Source: Seminavis robusta
Lineage: Eukaryota > Bacillariophyta > Bacillariophyceae > Naviculales > Naviculaceae
NCBI GenBank assembly: GCA_903772945.1
Contig: CAICTM010000181.1
Span: 33,941-97,940 of the forward strand
Direction of reading: 5' to 3'
Length of the DNA stretch: 64,000 nt
The notes below the pieces were generated by a model that did no database searches, was not told the origin of the DNA, and was given only the letters and a program-made list of their open reading frames with translations. This document shows positions 54,720 to 64,000 of the stretch, one piece after another. How positions within the stretch are numbered: the stretch's first letter is position 1; every line of letters begins with the position of its first letter. Made by a program: the position numbers and the translations under genes.

Positions 54720-57334
54720 CTACACCACAACAACCTCTTTGACCTCTTCCAGAGATGCTCCGATCGTTCCCATGAGCTTTCGGCGCTCATCCAGACTGAG
54801 CATGTTGATGTTATTACCAACAGCAGCAGCTTGTTGATGCACCGCAGTTGCGAGTGCCGTGTCTTCGAGTGGGATTTCGTCTGTTTCCAAGCGTCGTAGC
54901 TCTTCTTCGTCCTCGGGACTCCAAGGCACGATCTTGAGCGGAGGAGGAGCTTCTAGATAGGCCTTGAGCACATCCGCTTTCTTTCCCTGGCCCTTCTTTC
55001 CAAACTTGTATTTGTGCAGAATGTCGAGCTCGGTGGCAGAAAATTCTTTCATATTTTCCGTGGTTGGCTCGCCCTTTTCTGCAATGATTGCGTCCGCCTC
55101 GTCCTTCGCCTTTTGTAATGCCATCGTATTCTCTTTCTTCTGCTTGAGTGCCTTGATGTCTGCGTCTCGCTGCTCCATCATTTTAGATTGGAAGAATTCA
55201 TCCGAATTGATCATGTCGCCCTTGGTTTGATGAAACGTTGCTCCATGAGTAGTACAAGCAGCCAGTGCTCGAAGATGCTCATGGGGATGTGCAACAGTCA
55301 CAGATTCACCTCGCTCGAACTGCTTGATGGATCGCTTGGGAGCAGTAATGCGTAGTCGATCCCCGGCATAGGCCATGCTATTCAATAAATCACAATTCAC
55401 TCGGTTGAGTGATTCTAGATCTAGATAGAGCTTGGCAAGTGGCGATAGCTCCTCGTTGACCGTGTCATCATTATTGTAAATCACCTCTTGACGGACCTTC
55501 TTGTGATTCAATGGGGCTCTAGTCAATGGGACGGAGCCACACTTCTTCCAAACTCCTAGGTTGGCTTGGACGTTGAAAGCTTTTTCGAAAGAATCCTCCA
55601 AGACAATGTCGGTGACTGGATCAATTCCTCCAAACACCAGCAGCGGTAAATCATTAGTAGACAATGAAACGTTTGCCTCAAACCGTGCTGCTTGTAGTTT
55701 CTTCAAATTGCCCCTGTAAGCCGTTTTGAATGGGCCATAGTTTTGATCTGACTCTTGAGTGACGGCAGTTGTGTTGGGAACGCCTGGAACTAGATACAAG
55801 CCCTTGTGCACTTGGTTCTCGCATCAGCGAGCATGGACATCTCGTTTCGGCCAGGACCACTGTCAACCTTGGCAATCACTCGCTTTCCTGGAACATCTTC
55901 AATATCTGGATAAAGAGGGTAGATTGCTTTGTGAATGAATTTCTCCAGCTCAACAGCGTTCATACCGGCCTTTTCATTCATGCCGACTGTAATGCCAAAC
56001 TCTTTCACAGTCTCATGGCCGAACTTGGAATTGTTGTTGAGTTTTTCACGTTCTGTTTCCTTGGCAGACGTCTTGAGCTGGAAGTGGGGAGGTAATGGAT
56101 CTCCTTTGGCGTTGGAGCCACAAATAATTGTGGGAGAGTAAGAACACTTGTTGGCCTGTGTTGCTCCTCCCGGAATCTCTGGAGAGTAGAAGATGACTGG
56201 CTTTCGGCCTCCTCTTTTTCCAGTAGTGCTGTCCATCGATCCGTCTGTTTCATCAAAGTTCAAGATGCGTTCCACCTGGCCAGGAAAGAAGAACAGTTCG
56301 CCCGGCATCAACGTCCCATCATTCATTTCCTCTGCAGTCTTTTCACGTGCAAACCCAAGCTTGATCAAAAGGGCCTTCCAAGTTGTGAACCATGTCTGTA
56401 AGTTGGCGAATGTCGTCCATTGGACACGACGATGCTCTTGGACATTAGCCGTATCGGCTTCGAAATGGTCAGCATAATCACGCATCAACTTCTGTACCAA
56501 ATCAGAACGCGATTTGTTGAATCCGGCTGCGTTCACACAAGCATTGACTCGCAAGGCCATCTCGTTGATAGTTGATTGATTCTTGCCTCGGGCCTGTTCC
56601 AGCTTCTTGTAGGTGACAAAGGCCATTCCGAGAGCATCATAGATAATGGGATCAAAATGACCAACAGGCCCAGGTTTCAAAGGTGCTACCCCAACACGGC
56701 CTTCATTGACCATTCGGCGAATCTGTGCTTCTCGGATATTACTGCCCATCTTAGTATTGATAATATCGCAGATTGTTTGGGCAGACTGCTTCTTCTCGTG
56801 GCCTTTGGGAAGTTCCTTGCTTTGAGCGTACAATTTGGTAGCGGCCTTATAAGCAGCATCTTCGATTTTTTGAATTTTGTTCTTGTCGGATTGTTGATTC
56901 TGTTTCTGCTTGGAGGAACGTCGACGCTTTGTCGTAGGCTTCTCTGGCAGGCCAGAAGAGACGGAAGCAATCTCAGATTCAACCACGTCTTCAAAAGAGG
57001 AGGCCATGGATTCGATGGAGCCAATAGAATTGCGTCTGGATGATTCGATGGAGCCCATGGAATTGCGTCTGGTTGGCAATGGTCGCGACCGCGTCCCTCC
57101 ATTAGATACCTCTGTCTGTGCGGTATTTGGCACAGCCACTATTCCTGGCGGAGGCGTCAAAGCCCTTGTGGTTGGTGTATCGAAGTTGAAAGTGGCAGTA
57201 AGACGCTGAATCTTCTTGTGTACAGCAGACGAGCCAGGGGTCTCTTCGAGTCCAACGATCTCCATGGCTTTCTTCACAGAGATTTTCCCTTTAAAACCCT
57301 TAGAAGCAGCCACCATAGCGGCGACACGCATCAT
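54720..57334 (-). pseudogene. Frameshifted DDD-type transposase (psq-like HTH, pogo-like catalytic domain)
   Basis: Two frames belong together. The first (57334 down to about 55811) has an N-terminal helix-turn-helix region (KISVKKAMEIVGL, AQTICDIINTKMGSNIREAQ) and the first catalytic Asp in RILNFDETDGSMD; the second Asp lies in VIAKVDSGPGRNEMS. The other frame (about 55802 down to 54720) continues GLYLVPGVPNTTAVTQESDQ, holding the third acidic residue in QESDQNYGPFK. The break is at 55803-55810, where eight extra bases follow ARTK and shift the frame. Charged, coiled-coil-like sequence fills the C-terminus (KALKQKKENTMALQKAKDEA). The product is unlikely to be active from this copy unless the shift is spliced or a sequencing error. 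Confidence 0.82.
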
Positions 57335-57674
57335 CAGAGAGCTCTCTGTTTCGTCTATGGTCTCCTCTATTGATGTGTTCCAAGACAAATGCGACAGATC
57401 TGTACAGCGTAAATGAGCGAGAAGGTAGCAAGACTGGCTTTGGACACGAGTGAGCGTGAATCGGTCGAAAAATCGCACGATTCGCTACTACAAAAATCGA
57501 CCATGGCGATAGCTAGAGATCATGGTTAACAACAATGTTATATTGTTATCCTACTAACTAGAATGCGCTCTTTCAGTTAATGTAATCGGTATAGCTATTG
57601 GTTGACTCTATAATTGTCAATGGCTTGTTACCTTGCAGCAGGTCAAAAGTCGATTCCTGAGTGTCCAAAATCGA

Positions 57675-57699
57675 TTGTCCAAAACCCACTTTAATCCTG
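57675..57699. repeat. Right terminal inverted repeat of the 3.1-kb transposon
   Basis: Reverse complement of the left end; finishes ...CTTTAATCCTG next to TA. Confidence 0.88.
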
Positions 57700-59142
57700 T
57701 ACCTCTCTCGAGCTTGTCTGGGTACGCTCGCTTCCCCTGTGGCCCAAACAAGACGTCCATTAGGTTTGGAAAGGACTGCGCGTATTTCATCAGGAAGGTG
57801 ACACATTCTCTTCATGGAGGAGTCTATCATAGTGTCCCTTTGATCCCCACACCTGTCAGAAGACAACATTGGTCAGGATCATTGTTATTGACAACACATC
57901 GCATTAATTTTACCAACAAAAGACATACCACCGCAAAGCCCGAACCACGTCGTTGTGCTCTTGGAGATACTTGCTGTCGTTCGAACTAAGAGTTCCAATC
58001 AATGAGAAGCCTTGATGTTGCAGCTCAAGACTCTCTGTGAGTTGGAGGAAGGCAGGAGGAAAAATAATATCAGCTGAATGGCTTCAAAAGGCAACCTGAC
58101 ATAAACGATCCCGGCTTTTACCTGTGTTCATGGGACGCAGGGTCGATGAGGCTGACCCCGACTCGTTTTTGCTCCCTGGTTTTCCAAACTCGGCGGCAAA
58201 TCGTTGCTTGGCCTCAGTGAGGTCTCGTGTTCCATTATCCAGTGCAGCTTTTGCAGCGTTATACTGTTTTGGATCTTTTTGTGCACTTTCTTTTGCTCTA
58301 GAGAATGCTTGCTGCAGTGCCTGCAATTTCTTTTTCTTTACTTCGAGATCCTGTTTCAGAATTGATTCAGGGTGAACTGGAGGAGCGGACTCAGTTTGAA
58401 TGCCATGCAACTGAAACAACTCGACAGTGCTCGATCCGGGTTTTGGTGACGATGCTGCTGACAATGCTGTGCTGGGTGTAGTTGGAGCCTTCTCGGATCG
58501 AATTATAGCGAGAGGTCGCTCCATTGCTAAGTTGAGCATCATCACAGAACACTGTCGCCCACTAAGGTATGAACGCAGTGCGACGCATTCGTCCAGCCTA
58601 ACAATGTGCTGGAACAGTTCGCTGTAGATTGGTGCCTTCAAGCGTTGAAAGAAGAATCCCACGGTATACTGACAGTGCTTGGTCAAGTAACGAGCAAGTG
58701 GCTGTCTGTATGGGGAGGTAACAAAGTGGCCGTTGAATCCTGGCAAGTAAGCTTCCAGTTTGATTGTCGTTTTCACAAGTGGCTCCACAAACTGTGAAGC
58801 GTGTGGCATGAGTGAGAGCTGGACGACATCAGAAAGCTCTTCGGGGATAACAAATGTGACTCCTGATCCTACAGACGGCAAGCCAGTTGTATCTCTAGTT
58901 CCCCTCTGGCTCGCTACGGGTACCAGACTATGCCATGCTGCCATGGGCTTCGCCTTTCTCCGTGCTTTCCGCCAGGATCCAGCTGTGCGTTTTCTTTGAT
59001 CCTTTCCGGTACGGTAGAGTCTAGATCTACTGCGCAGTATCATATCTTTTATGGATGTCCCACGGGGGATACAGTGCGTTTTAGTTTTAAGATTATATTT
59101 GCTCACTTTTTCGAAAGCTCTCCAAATAGATAAACATGTCAT

Positions 59143-59805
59143 TAGTTCTCAGATCCATCCTATGATTTCGTGGGAATTTGGAACTTCCGACCTCATCATT
59201 CCATCCTCGAAGCATGTCTCGCCATTCACCTCCGCTGAAATGTTGGCTTTTCCCCTCACAAAGTTGGCTACCTGGTTGGCTAGCCATTGGCTTTTAGCTA
59301 AACCATGAATGGAGGGACAGGTACATTCCCATCGATGGACTTGTCGGCATTACAAACTGGGTGATTTCGTGCAGAGTGCAGTCATCAGACAACAGCAACA
59401 ATAACACATGCTACCATGGACAACAGTAGTAGAAGCAACAACTCCTCCTTGGGGAAGCTGGACCAGCACAGTCGGTTTGGTGGTCCAGTTTGGAATCGGC
59501 AACGTCTCAATACAGGATGTTCACGAAAGTGGATCTGATCGAGGGCATTGAAACCACAGAAAGGGTATCTACCACCATTGCCCGCCCCTGTAAAAGAAAA
59601 GCCACCATTCAAAAAATGATAAAGAGTCAGCGACATGTACACAGGACACTGCAGTTGATGATGTCCCAGATGTTGAAACCATGACAGAACCACCACCACC
59701 TACCCGTGCCATAGTGGAAACAGCACCACTTTCCAAGCTAATCGAAGACAGTTGTGTCTGCAACCGTTGTCACAAGGTCAATTCACTTCGCTTGAAGTTT
59801 GTTTC
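59143..59805. other. Repeat-rich region without an intact gene
   Basis: Contains a plus-strand open stretch of about 400 nt (59410-59810) broken by a frame change. One frame ends in CVCNRCHKVNSLRLKFVSV, a C-x-x-C pattern resembling the zinc-ribbon start of a mobile-element protein. The Copia 3' LTR begins immediately after. No gene is called. Confidence 0.35.
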
Positions 59806-60059
59806 TGTTGGTGTTTGTTGTTTGCTAGTAATACTGCAGCTTATTGGGGAGTAATTTGGTTTTAGATTAAGCTGAAAAGCAAAAGTGAGGATTTTCTGGT
59901 GGTGATAGCAATTCTTGTGATTGATTGGATATAAGGACCCCGTAACACTTTAGACCTAAAACTCCTCGGTTCCTTGCATGATGAATTTGCATGCGAACCG
60001 GACTAGATGATTAATACACGAGTCAATAGTAAAGAGGTGTCAGGTATATTCCTCCAACA
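59806..60059 (-). repeat. 3' LTR of the degenerate Copia element
   Basis: 254 bp that on the minus strand begins TGTTGGAGGAATAT and ends CACCAACA, giving the TG...CA ends and a TGTTGG/CCAACA short inverted repeat typical of LTRs. It follows directly on the RNase-H end of the element. The partner 5' LTR is beyond the window. Confidence 0.7.
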
Positions 60060-63000
60060 CACTCCTGCACGGTGCCCTAAGTGGCTACCTGGGAACGAAT
60101 AAAATAAATTAGGCAATCAAACAAGGGTGGATGCCCCATGATGAAAGCCCTGTCCTCGTGGAAGAGCTTGCCCTGAAGGGGCTTCGTGAAAAATCTCCAC
60201 GCATCTCCAAGGTTGGGCAGTACACACACTCTGAGGTTGCCTTTCCAATCTGATCGTGAATGAAAAAGAAACGAATGTTGATGGCCCGAGTCCTCTTTCC
60301 TGAACTGCCTTTCCCATTCTCTGCAAGAATGATCGTGCTTTTGTTGTCTGCATGAGGATGTTGTCCTTCAAAACTATCCCCTGCTCTTCAAGGAACAACT
60401 TTGCCACAGCATGGGCGACATGACATCGTCAGCTCCAATCAATTCCGCTTCCGTGCTGCCCTCGAATTCAATTTCTGTTTCGACAGACACAGACAGCACC
60501 GCGCCACTTCAAAGGACATGACTCCTCCTGTATGGGAACGGTAATCAGATGGACTGCAAATGATGCATCCACCAACCAAGTGATGACACGGATATACATC
60601 AACGTGGAGTATCAACTGTCCTCCACTGTTTGGTCGAGGAACTTCAATCCTTAATCAACTTGCCCCATCATCAACTGTGGGTTTCCTCACACGTGTACAG
60701 AAAACAATTGTCAGTGTTTGGACATCTGGTCTTGCTCTCTTGCACGCGAACAACAGCTTGGCTCGTTGGTGTGATAGATTTTTCTGGTCTTGTCGTCCAA
60801 AGAGCTCCATCACCAGAACTGAATAAATCGGCAGTTGCCGCGCTGGACACCTTCTTCATTTGCTCGAAGTCCACTGGGAACTCCAAGATCATCTTCTAAA
60901 GATAGTCAATCATGTCAATGACTACCTTGCCTGGATCGGAAAAGTCCACCGTCATCCCCAATTAGTCATGCTTGGGACCACGGGTTCCTTGACTGCTCCA
61001 TAGGACCATACCTTCCATTGAACCATTCCAAAGTCCGTCATTCACCAACTTCATCCTGTGGCTTGACATTAAATCATCAACATGGAATCGATTGTTTGTT
61101 GGTAGCCTTCGTCATCGGTTGGCCACACAAGGATCGTATGGTTGAACACAAATCCAATTTGCTCGAGTCACTTCTGAATAGCTTGTACAAAAGAAGTGCT
61201 GCCAAAACCATGCCATAATGGCTCTCTCCACGACAACATAGAGGACAGGACGTCCCTTTTGTATGTAGGAAAGAGCATATGTGTCAGGATCAATTCGACA
61301 AGTAAATCTGCAAGGGTTCCCTCAATGATCATGAGGACCCTGTCTTCCCTTGTTTGACTTTTGGCATTGGGGTTTGGATAACGCATTGGGAACATCCGGG
61401 ACATCACATCCCTATCTTCGGCATCGACACACATGGATAACATCAAACCCTCAAGTGAAACTGTTGGGCTCCTGGCATCTTCTTTCTGATGGTACACCCT
61501 TGTAGGTTTCCCATTGTAGACTGCACGGGCCTTGACCGTGCCATCCTTTTCTCAGTCACAAACATGAGTGCCATTTGTGCCTTTTTCATTTCAGAATCAC
61601 TGCATTTGTTGGGTCGACTGGACTGAAACACACTCTGCTGTGTAGCTGGTCCATCTCTTTGAGCGCCGCTTTTCTGGCTTTGTTGCCCCACACTTTCAGA
61701 CCTTGGGTAGAAGATGTTGTTGGGCAGGGCTGCTCTCATCCATGACTTCTCTGTGGCACTCCTGTGATTACAGAGTCCATGAACAAAGCTAGATGTTTGC
61801 TTGTCTCTGTCTCATACAGTAGTGGTTGCTTCGCTTCGTCATCTTGGAGAAGGTGACTCCTTTCTTTGCTTCGGCTGTGGCAATCCGAGCTGAGCGTCTA
61901 ATTCCAACTCGAGGAAGCTTGGAAGCCTTGGCTGGCCCAGCGAGGTTTCCATCATTGGTATCCACTGCTGGTGCCGTCTCTTAACTGTAGGGTTGTCTGG
62001 ACTTGTGCTTGTTGGATTCCTTGGAATCCCTCTTCTCCTTCTCATCGGAGTCAATGTCTGTGGCATACTGTTTGGTGCCCTTGGTACTAGCCCTGGGGCG
62101 TTCCCATCCTTAGAATCTTCATCTGATTCCGTGGATTCTGATCTCGTCCGAAAGTCTCCATAGCTTGGAGGTAGCTCTCATTTCCATTGACACCATCCAC
62201 TCCTGCAGGCAAACCTACAGGTAAAAATTCCACAAAGTCACGGTTGTGAAAGATTAGTGGTTTCTTACCTCTCACCGTAGCCTTCTTTCGACAGCATCAA
62301 TGACTGACGAGGCATCGGCAGGATGCGGCATGCTGTCGCGTGATCACCTCAAAGGTGACGAGGTCCTCACACTGTGTCCACCTTGGTGGTTGTCCATCAA
62401 TGGAGGAGATAGATGCAATCCATCGCCTGGGCTCCATGGAATTGAGCTTTCTGGTTCGTTGGAAGCGAGACAATAGCTCCAAAAGTGTACTGAATATCTT
62501 TGTAGCTTGTGGCCCGACCCTCCAAGATCTGCCTGGGAGGATACACTTTAGAGATTCCATCAAGGCGGGAAAAGGTTGAGTTTACAATTAACATCGAACA
62601 CCAATTCCACAATCATCACCTTTGGCATCACCATAAACGGGGTTGAATGCCAGGCTGCGCGAATGCGCTCCTTCAAGGTCGGATGTTCCGTCGGCGGGAC
62701 CACTGTGAGCTGAGCCGCTCCATGGTTGAGCTTGAGCTCAATGTCGTTCTTGACAGGACCATCAGGCTCTTGACTCCAGGTCGCACTGTATTCTTGGATC
62801 TTGAAATCATTATTTCCGTACGATCAAAATCTTGTCAATGGCGGCATAGAATGATTTTCCTTTCCTGTTGGTCAGGTAGGTTGATTCGCGTGTCGGATTT
62901 GCAAGTCATTGAATGCTAGAAAGGCAATTTCACAGACATAAAACACATCATGCATCCGGTCAGGAACTGTGTGGTGCAACCAGCTCATCCAGTACAGTAT

Positions 63001-64000
63001 GAATACTGTCGGTCACTGGTGGGGGGCGTCTGCGTGTAGTGAGCCCTTGGCCTTGCCCATGTCGCTCCCGAAATTAATTCGGCGCGATCGATGTCTTCCA
63101 GCTTGACGGGACAGTCCGAATTTGACCAGTCCTGATCATGTTGGGGTAGCCCTCCAAAGATGGCGCTGGAGGTTGTGGTCAAGATTTCTTGCGAGAAATG
63201 CACCCTTGGCTTGCTTCTTGGTAAAGCCTTCGAGGTTCCCTCCACCGTCTGGACCAAGTCTGGAACTCCGGTGAAAACTGGTTGAGTTGGGCCATGGATC
63301 CAGCAGGTCTTGCTCAATCACACGCCAACAGACCTTTGGCGGTCCTTCCATACCTGGTATGGATCCAGTTGGGGGTAGTGGTAGATGGGTCGTCGACTCT
63401 TGAGTCCATGGACATAGGATCCATCCGTGCCCTGACGCAGTCATCACAACAAGAGACAAAGCGTTGATATTGGCGATGCTCCTGGATTGAATAACCATGC
63501 CGTAAGGTGTGTCACCTTCTTGGGTAAGCTTGGTGCTTCCAACATTGGTGGCCATCTCGATTGGTCTGGGAGATAGCCGCTTGCGGACAATCATGTCCTG
63601 GTTCATGACAGTTCGGATGAACTGCCACTGTCGAGATACACTGTGGTTGGCTCCATAGGAATGAGGTTCTTGACCGACACTCCTGCAAGATTTGGCTCTG
63701 CCACTCCTGTGAGTTCGGCATCTGCACTCCTGGGAACTCAAACGCAACTTGATGGTTCTGTTCTTTACTGATAGTGAGTCTTGTTCTTGGAAATCTTCAT
63801 ACAGTTGCCTGCTGATTCTCCCGTTGACGCGGCTGGGTCCACGGTACAACAGCGGAATTCATTCTCTGTATCCGAGCTGTAGTCAAAAGCAGCTCTGATC
63901 ATCGTCTGGCCATTCCGAGGGATGACTCCTTCGAAGGGATCTGTGTTGAAGACGTGTCAGGGGGGCAGAACGACTGACAAGTATATTAGGTGTATCATTG
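60060..64000 (-). mobile_element. Degenerate Ty1/copia (CoDi-like) retrotransposon, internal region
   Basis: Minus-strand pol remnants in the expected 5'-3' order, all broken by frameshifts: protease-side sequence at about 63850-63330 (MATNVGSTKLTQEGDTPYG, SIANINALSLVV); GAG-pre-integrase at about 63280-62990 (EGFTKKQAKGAFLARNL, NSDCPVKLEDIDRAELI); integrase end at 62600-62400 (YPPRQILEGRATSYKDIQYT, FGAIVSL); reverse transcriptase at 61500-61170 (EGLMLSMCVDAEDRDVMSRM, LMIIEGTLADLLVELI); RNase H at about 60410-60115 (AKLFLEEQGIVLKDNILMQT, then in another frame TKPLQGKLFHEDRAFIMG). The copy is non-functional and truncated by the window edge. Confidence 0.8.

Larger units (their letters stand above)
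54587..57699 (-). mobile_element. pogo/Tc1-mariner-like DNA transposon, 3.1 kb
   Basis: Ends are 25-bp terminal inverted repeats: 54587-54611 starting CAGGATTAAAGTGGG and its reverse complement at 57675-57699, with one mismatch. Both ends are flanked by TA (54585-54586 and 57700-57701), the target duplication of Tc1/mariner elements. Short ttttggac words recur just inside the right end. The single gene is a minus-strand transposase (separate entry). Confidence 0.88.
54554..59142 (-). pseudogene. Spliced coding region (possibly TRRAP/Tra1-like HEAT protein) split by a transposon
   Basis: Minus-strand coding pieces: a long open frame from about 59142 (start unclear) to 58122, an exon 58034-57929 and an exon 57852-57702, with introns 58121-58035 (87 nt) and 57928-57853 (76 nt) that keep frame and have GT-AG ends. 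The encoded text looks genuine: FVIPEELSDVVQLSLMPHAS, LEAYLPGFNGHFVTSPYRQP, TVGFFFQRLKAPIYSELFQH and NDSKYLQEHNDVVRALRW. The helical pattern and LARYLTKHCQYTVGFFFQRL remind me of TRRAP/Tra1 HEAT repeats, but this is weak. The last exon runs into the transposon at the TA of 57700-57701. Across the insertion the frame would go on for only 11 codons to a stop at 54554-54556. It could be a decayed fragment or an allele inactivated by insertion. Confidence 0.45.

Noticed and set aside
57573-57869. 98-residue minus-strand ORF
   Set aside because: It crosses the transposon's right inverted repeat; the real exon ends at the TA (57701) and the rest is element sequence.

Overview
This is a nuclear window from a photosynthetic stramenopile, most likely a diatom. 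The evidence is: genes with small GT-AG introns (about 60-180 nt); two precursors with a signal peptide followed by a plastid transit peptide starting at Phe (FtsY, cut at VAG/F, and a NOG1-like GTPase, cut at VKG/F); a bZIP-PAS transcription factor of the kind known from diatoms; an ACL5-type thermospermine synthase; and a decayed Copia element resembling diatom CoDi elements. Intergenic DNA is full of short palindromes (ACCGGT, CTAGCTAG, ACTAGT). I cannot name the species. Exon models were built by hand from splice signals, reading frame and remembered family alignments.

Layout. 0-5.3 kb: 3' part of the TOR kinase (+). 5.5-7.4 kb: a CPSF30-type zinc-finger protein (-) that also carries YTH and DCD domains. 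8.1-11.5 kb: thermospermine synthase (-), divergent from plastid FtsY (+), which needs a 3-nt micro-exon. 12.1-21.4 kb: a myristoylation-type alpha/beta hydrolase (-), the splicing factor ESS2 (+) and nucleoporin Nup155 (-). 21.8-28 kb: a GARP/Myb factor (-), polyadenylation factor Fip1 (-) and a BSD/SYAP1-like protein (+). 28.5-39.4 kb: a membrane-anchored histidine phosphatase (-), an RCC1-repeat protein (-), a disordered-MDR oxidoreductase fusion (+) and an AAAP transporter (-). 39.8-41.7 kb: a foldback element, a strong hairpin and a secreted/membrane Cys-rich protein (+). 42.7-49.5 kb: Rab6 (-), eL32 (-), an acidic hypothetical protein (+) and a plastid NOG1-like GTPase (-). 50-54.4 kb: a tentative hypothetical gene (-) and a bZIP-PAS factor (+).

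The last 9.5 kb is repeat-rich. A 3.1-kb pogo/Tc1-like DNA transposon (TA target, 25-bp inverted ends, frameshifted transposase) sits inside a spliced coding region that may derive from a TRRAP-like HEAT protein. Beyond it is a decayed Ty1/copia element (-) with a recognisable 3' LTR, running off the window.

Functional themes are mRNA processing (CPSF30-YTH-DCD, Fip1, ESS2), growth control and trafficking (TOR, Rab6, Nup155, AAAP transporter) and plastid biogenesis (FtsY, NOG1-like). There is no operon-like organisation. Several neighbours are divergent pairs sharing 0.3-0.5 kb. The most unusual items are the CPSF30-YTH-DCD architecture and the 3-nt micro-exon.
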